A stretch of 62,037 nucleotides of DNA from an uncultured Muribaculaceae bacterium (lineage in GTDB: Bacteria; Bacteroidota; Bacteroidia; Bacteroidales; Muribaculaceae), in assembly GCA_910587545.1 (NCBI GenBank), contig CAJUMI010000003.1:1-62037 (forward strand), written 5' to 3'. Shown in pieces: positions 57,906 through 62,037 of the stretch. The notes beneath the pieces are model-generated. The model had not been told where the DNA came from. It made no database searches and saw only the letters and a program-made list of their open reading frames with translations. How positions within the stretch are numbered: position 1 is the first letter of the stretch; each line of letters starts with the position of its first letter. The translations under genes and the position numbers were made by a program.

Positions 57906-60900
57906 TCAGTTTACGAGATTGCGCCAGGCATCGATGTCGAGACCGTTGGCGGCTACAATCGAGTCGGTGACGCCCATTGGATCGACTCCTGCGGCCTGAT
58001 GGAGCTCAAGCAGGCGGGCGGCTGTCTCGTAGACCTTGGCGAGGGCGCCGGAGCTGTGCTGCATGCCGGTGCGGAGCTCGTCAATGGTGTAGCCGTCGAG
58101 ATAGATCATCGGGTAGATGTTCTGGGCGTAGGACACGGCGAGACCTTCGGGGAAGTCTTTGAGCAGGTCGTCGCGGTCGTCACGTCCGTCGAGTGCCCGG
58201 AACACAGCTACGGCGTTCTTGAGGCCCGTCATCAGACCGAGATACTGCATCGCGACGGTCTCAGAGCGGCCGATCGAATTGAGCTGAGAGCGCGATAGCG
58301 ACGAGCCGTATCTGACGAGCTGAGCCATGCGTGGGATCTCGCGGTTGAGGATAGCCTCGGCGCGGTCAAGGTCGGCGGTGTCGCCGGTTGCGTCGTATAG
58401 GGCGAGGTAGTCGGATGCCATGTAGTAGCTCTGGAGACCGTCGTAGAGCGCCGCGTCGGCCGGGAGCTTCTCTTCGAGGAGCCGGAGCAGGTTGCGCGCC
58501 ATGTCGTAGTGAGTGGCGGGGACTGGCTGACCGTTGGTCCGGGCAAATTCAACAGCCCACTCCGAGGCCGGACGCAGGCCTTTGATCATGAGGTTGTCGA
58601 CACACTCGATTATGGCCGAGCGGGTCGATGAAACCATGCGGCGCACAGTCTCGTCGAGATAGAGCGAGGCGGCTTTTTCGGGATCGTCAAGACCGCCCCA
58701 GCGGAACTTACTCATGAAATTTTCGTAGGCTGTGTCGGCGTTTGGCGAGTATGGGGCGTTGTTGAAGGGTGTGACTTCGAGAGCCATGCCTGCGGAGTAC
58801 ATGTATGGGTCGAGGCCGAGGTAGTAAGACGATGGCACGGTTGAGGCGAAGTAGACGGGGCGTCGGCCGCCGGCTGCCATCGAATTGGCTATGATGTCGA
58901 GCGATAGGATCTTGCTCTGACTGGCGCCCTGGCCTTGGGAGCTGAGGTCGAGACGGATGTCGCCGAACGAGGGCATCAGGTCGCGGTATTCGGCCGAGGT
59001 AGTGTCGTCGAGCGCCGGGTATATGACGCTCCCGTCGGACGCGAGGCTGTCGGGGCGGCCGTATCCGGCGGCGGGAATGACAATGTCGGAGTAGGTCATG
59101 AACGGCGCGCCGATGCGCTTGGCGTCGCTTGCGTAGAGCGATCGCAGGGCGGTCTCGGCGGTGACGGTGGAGTCGGACATCGGGATGATGAAGTTATAGG
59201 CCAGACGCTCGTAGGCATAGTCCTTCGGGGTGGCGTATGTCTTGACGGGAGCGGCCTCGTAGTAGGGATAGGTGAGGTTGTGTGCATACCAGTCGGTGGT
59301 GAGGTAAGAGAGATTGACCACGCGGACGTCGGTGCGGAAGCCCTCGACCTCCTGAGCATACCAGAGAGGGAAGGTGTCGTTGTCGCCGTTGGTGAAGATG
59401 ATGCCGTTGTCGCCGACGGAAGCGAGGTAGTTCATGCCAAGGTCGCGGGTTGTGTAGCGGCCCGAGCGGTCGTGGTCGTCCCATGTCTGCGAGACCATCT
59501 GCAGGGGCACAAACAGTCCGACAAGCACGGCGGGTATGGCTGCGGCGAGGGGCAGACGACGGTCGGCCGGGTCTTCGGGGGCTTCAGCGGGGGCTTCAGA
59601 TTTTTTCTTTCTGAAAAGCATGCCGATGAGCGACGCGACGGCCGGCACACCGATGCCGATCCAGATGGAGAAGGCATAGAACGATCCGGCGAAGGCGTAG
59701 TCGCGCTCGCGGGGCTGCCCGGGGGTCTGGTTGAGATAGAGCACGATGGCGATGCCGGTCATGAAGAAGAGGAAGAAGATCACCCAGAACTGCTCGATGC
59801 CGCGCTCGGAGTTGCAGAGAGCCTGCCAGAGCAGGCCGATCACGCCGAGAAGCAGCGGGAGCATATAGAAGACGTTGTGGCCCTTGTTGCCCTTGCCGAA
59901 TTCGTCGGGCAGGAGCGACTGGTCGCCGAGACGGGCGTTGTCGATGAGGGGTATGCCTGAGATCCAGTTGCCCAGATGAGGCTCGCCGTTGCCCTGGATG
60001 TCGTTCTGACGACCGGCGAAGTTCCACATGAAGTATCGCCAGTACATGTGATTGAGCTGGTAGTTGAGGAAGTATCTGAGGTTGACGTCGAAGCCGGGTT
60101 TCCAGGCCGATGTATGATTGACGGGCGATCCGTCGGGCGAGACGGCCGTGGTGATGACCTGCTGGTGGGTCATGTAGGGGGCGATGTCGGAGAGATAGGC
60201 GTAGCCGTCTTTAGCCCACTGCTGACGCACCTGTGCCGGAATGTCATAGATGTCGGGGGTCGTGTAGTCGGCCCAGCTTTTATAGGCTTCGGGGTGGCCC
60301 GAGCGCGTGTCGGAGCTGTAGATTCGGGTGAAGAGCATCTTGATGTCGGGCATCGCTTTGTAGCCCGGACGTTCGACTTCCTCGACATACCGGTCGGGCT
60401 GGCCTGGACGGGTCTTGACAACCTTGGTGTAGGTGCGGGTCGGGTCGTTATAGGCCCGTCCTTCGCCGTCACGCAGATAACCATCGATCACGCGTGTTCT
60501 GGGGAAGCCCTGCTCGTCGACGCGCACGATATAGGTGCCGTTGATGTCCTCATAGGCGAGCTCCTCGGTGAACACGGGTCCGTAGAACAGCGGTCGGTCG
60601 CCGTACTGCTCACGATTGAGATATGACGCGAGGGCAAAGACGTTGTCGGGGGCGTTCTGGTTCATCGGCGGGTTGGCGTTGGCGCGTATAAGCAGCAGGG
60701 CATAGGACGAATAGCCGATGAAGATGACGAATATGCCGAGCACGATGACGTTGAACACGCGCACGGGCAACTTGGAGCAGAAACCGAAGAGATAGACGGC
60801 GAGGCCGATGATGAAGACGGTCGGTATCAGCCATGAATCGCCGATAAAGGGCATGCCCGATATGATGATCGTGGCGAAAAAGAGCCATTTGACCGACGAG

Positions 60901-61766
60901 GTGCTGCGCTGCAGGTAGAGGCTGCGCGTGGCGAGGATAAACACAGTCACGGCCACAGCGGCATAGACGGTCACGCCGATGTTGTAGCCGAAGCCGAGGG
61001 TGTTGACAAAGAACAGCTCGAACCACTGGGCCACGTTGATGAAGCCGGGCACGAGGCCGTAGAGGATAAGACCGACGATCACACACGACACTCCGAGCGC
61101 GATCAGCGAGCCTGTGGCACTGATGTTCTTGAACTTGCGGTAATAGTAGACAAGGCCGATGGCCGGGATGCAGAGCAGGTTGAGCAGGTGAACGGCGATC
61201 GACACACCGATCACGTAGGCGATCAGCACGAGATAACGGTCGCTATGGGGCTCGTCGGCACGGGCTTCCCATTTCAGTATCAGCCAGAAGACCAGAGCGG
61301 TGCAGAACGACGAGAAGGCGTAGACCTCGCCTTCGACGGCCGAGAACCAGAAGGTATCGCTCCAGGTGTAGGCCAGCGCGCCGCATAGGCCTCCGCCCAT
61401 GATGACAAGCATCTTTGACAGGGGGATCTCGGTGGCGTCGTCCTTGACTACGAGGCGCCTGATGAGATGGGTGATAGTCCAGAACAGCAGCAGGATGGTA
61501 GCCGCGCTGAGCAGAGCCGACATCACGTTGACGGCCACTGCCGCCGATGTGATGTCACCGCCGAAAAGCGTGATGAAAAAACGCCCGGCGAGCATGAAGA
61601 TCGGGTTGCCCGGCGGATGGCCGACTTCGAGCTTGAATGCCTGGAGTATAAATTCGGGACAGTCCCAGAAACTTGCTGTGGGCTCGATGGTGAGCAAATA
61701 GGTCACGGCTGCGATGATAAAACACAGCCATCCGAGCGCGTTGTTGATGAGGTTGTAACGTTTCAT
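57906..61766 (-). CDS. DUF2723/GT117-family membrane protein
   Basis: 1286 aa. Front half: about twelve transmembrane helices with the family motif EPTASFWDCPEFILQAFKLEVGHPPGNPIFMLAGRFF (first loop, carrying the Asp-Glu pair expected for a GT-C transferase). Middle: LNQTPGQPRERDYAFAGSFYAFSIWIGIG. The C-terminal 500 residues, beginning around NDTFPLWYAQEVEGF, are a soluble domain with helical repeats near the end. The family is designated GT117 and thought to glycosylate proteins or lipids from a lipid-linked donor, but the role is poorly defined. It heads the run to 53110. Start ATG at 61766 follows a short leader. Confidence 0.93.
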   Translation of the reverse strand: MKRYNLINNALGWLCFIIAAVTYLLTIEPTASFWDCPEFILQAFKLEVGHPPGNPIFMLAGRFFITLFGGDITSAAVAVNVMSALLSAATILLLFWTITHLIRRLVVKDDATEIPLSKMLVIMGGGLCGALAYTWSDTFWFSAVEGEVYAFSSFCTALVFWLILKWEARADEPHSDRYLVLIAYVIGVSIAVHLLNLLCIPAIGLVYYYRKFKNISATGSLIALGVSCVIVGLILYGLVPGFINVAQWFELFFVNTLGFGYNIGVTVYAAVAVTVFILATRSLYLQRSTSSVKWLFFATIIISGMPFIGDSWLIPTVFIIGLAVYLFGFCSKLPVRVFNVIVLGIFVIFIGYSSYALLLIRANANPPMNQNAPDNVFALASYLNREQYGDRPLFYGPVFTEELAYEDINGTYIVRVDEQGFPRTRVIDGYLRDGEGRAYNDPTRTYTKVVKTRPGQPDRYVEEVERPGYKAMPDIKMLFTRIYSSDTRSGHPEAYKSWADYTTPDIYDIPAQVRQQWAKDGYAYLSDIAPYMTHQQVITTAVSPDGSPVNHTSAWKPGFDVNLRYFLNYQLNHMYWRYFMWNFAGRQNDIQGNGEPHLGNWISGIPLIDNARLGDQSLLPDEFGKGNKGHNVFYMLPLLLGVIGLLWQALCNSERGIEQFWVIFFLFFMTGIAIVLYLNQTPGQPRERDYAFAGSFYAFSIWIGIGVPAVASLIGMLFRKKKSEAPAEAPEDPADRRLPLAAAIPAVLVGLFVPLQMVSQTWDDHDRSGRYTTRDLGMNYLASVGDNGIIFTNGDNDTFPLWYAQEVEGFRTDVRVVNLSYLTTDWYAHNLTYPYYEAAPVKTYATPKDYAYERLAYNFIIPMSDSTVTAETALRSLYASDAKRIGAPFMTYSDIVIPAAGYGRPDSLASDGSVIYPALDDTTSAEYRDLMPSFGDIRLDLSSQGQGASQSKILSLDIIANSMAAGGRRPVYFASTVPSSYYLGLDPYMYSAGMALEVTPFNNAPYSPNADTAYENFMSKFRWGGLDDPEKAASLYLDETVRRMVSSTRSAIIECVDNLMIKGLRPASEWAVEFARTNGQPVPATHYDMARNLLRLLEEKLPADAALYDGLQSYYMASDYLALYDATGDTADLDRAEAILNREIPRMAQLVRYGSSLSRSQLNSIGRSETVAMQYLGLMTGLKNAVAVFRALDGRDDRDDLLKDFPEGLAVSYAQNIYPMIYLDGYTIDELRTGMQHSSGALAKVYETAARLLELHQAAGVDPMGVTDSIVAANGLDIDAWRNLVN

Positions 61767-61805
61767 GCTTCTTCAATAGGATCGCGCGTAAAGCGCTTCA
61801 ATCGG

Positions 61806-61813
61806 CAAAGTTA
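61806..61813 (-). promoter_or_regulatory. Promoter -7 element of the DUF2723 gene
   Basis: TAACTTTG on the minus strand is an exact TAnnTTTG, 40 nt ahead of the ATG. There is no TTTG at the right distance. It would start transcription near 61800. Confidence 0.45.
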
Positions 61814-61856
61814 CACAATGCTATCCGAAAAACGGACGATTTAACGTTATTTATTA

Positions 61857-61936
61857 TCGTCAGTCGTGTCGGACAACTCTTCAGTCGGACGGCTCGGACT
61901 TTTCAGACGGATCTGACAGATTTGACTGGACCGGCA
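61857..61936. repeat. Degenerate 9-nt repeat array (h)
   Basis: TCGGACGGC / TCGGACTTT / TCAGACGGA / TCTGACAGA / TTTGACTGG are five consecutive 9-mers with the core in phase. They lie in the divergent gap at the window end. Confidence 0.55.
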
Positions 61937-62012
61937 ATGATTTCTTAATCGTTTTTTCGTTTAAAACAAAAATATCATTACGATTTGCAATCGTTTATCG
62001 CCGGACACTGCT

Positions 62013-62037
62013 ATGAGTAAAACCTTAATTCTACTGA
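62013..62037 (+). CDS. Possible start of a plus-strand gene, cut by the window end
   Basis: ATG at 62013 opens MSKTLILL with no stop before the window ends after eight codons. The AT-rich upstream sequence (61940-62010), divergent from the DUF2723 gene, and a TACGATTTG element near 61979 would fit a gene start. Eight codons are too few to identify anything. Confidence 0.3.

Noticed and set aside
1..62037. CRISPR array
   Set aside because: The 9-nt arrays are too short and irregular to be CRISPR repeats, no 25-40-nt repeat with spacers occurs, and no cas-like gene is present.

Overview
The window is chromosomal DNA from a Bacteroidota bacterium, very probably order Bacteroidales. A gut Muribaculaceae-like genome is my best guess, but it rests on gene content and was not tested. 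The support is a SusC/SusD pair, many SPII lipoproteins, a DUF2723/GT117 protein, and promoters of the Bacteroides type (TTTG, about 20 nt, TAnnTTTG) upstream of several genes. Most of the sequence is GC-rich. The clear exception is the AT-rich block at about 14.1-19.4 kb. The window looks like stable core genome with a few accessory insertions. I see no rRNA, tRNA, CRISPR array or insertion-sequence transposase.

Layout, left to right. 0-7 kb: the 3' end of pckA, an outer-membrane beta-barrel protein, a Pro-rich lipoprotein, a MATE exporter and a TPR membrane protein. 6.8-11.2 kb (minus strand): a run of closely packed genes, queF, queC, a kdsD-like isomerase, a PfkB-like protein lacking its catalytic Asp, ribH, two small envelope proteins and a SUI1/eIF1-like factor. 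11.3-13.8 kb: a secreted protein with a C-terminal tail signature, and murI. 14.2-19.4 kb: a four-gene AT-rich plus-strand cluster with an O-antigen-ligase-like glycan transferase/polymerase with TPRs, a papain-like lipoprotein, a secreted unknown and a transglutaminase-like lipoprotein. 19.5-24.6 kb: argS, a Bax-inhibitor-1 protein, a second MATE exporter and an acyltransferase. 24.7-31.6 kb: a SusC/SusD locus with two further lipoproteins but no enzyme gene. 31.8-36.2 kb: the yceD-rpmF-fabH-era-der block.

36.2-37.3 kb is a gene-poor stretch with a decayed ORF, an orphan consensus promoter and hairpins. A DUF1846 gene follows. 38.8-45.8 kb is a glycosidase-like gene followed by a complete RND tripartite efflux system. 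46.1-50.5 kb is an isolated two-gene phage-like module: a terminase large subunit with its motifs intact, and an 833-aa protein. 50.7-53 kb encodes a secreted protein and an EEP-family phosphohydrolase. 53.1-61.8 kb is a compact minus-strand run (O-methyltransferase, small membrane protein, SDR epimerase, GT4 glycosyltransferase, QueG, polysaccharide deacetylase, GT117) that suggests surface glycan work plus queuosine synthesis.

Two dispersed repeat families run through the intergenic gaps. One consists of REP-like palindromes built on GTAGGGACGCACG, including one inverted doublet like a REPIN. The other consists of arrays of a degenerate 9-nt unit related to TCCGACAAG, mostly lying at gene ends. 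The strongest candidates for undescribed biology are the TerL plus 833-aa module, the AT-rich glycan/protease/transglutaminase cluster, and the 9-nt array family.
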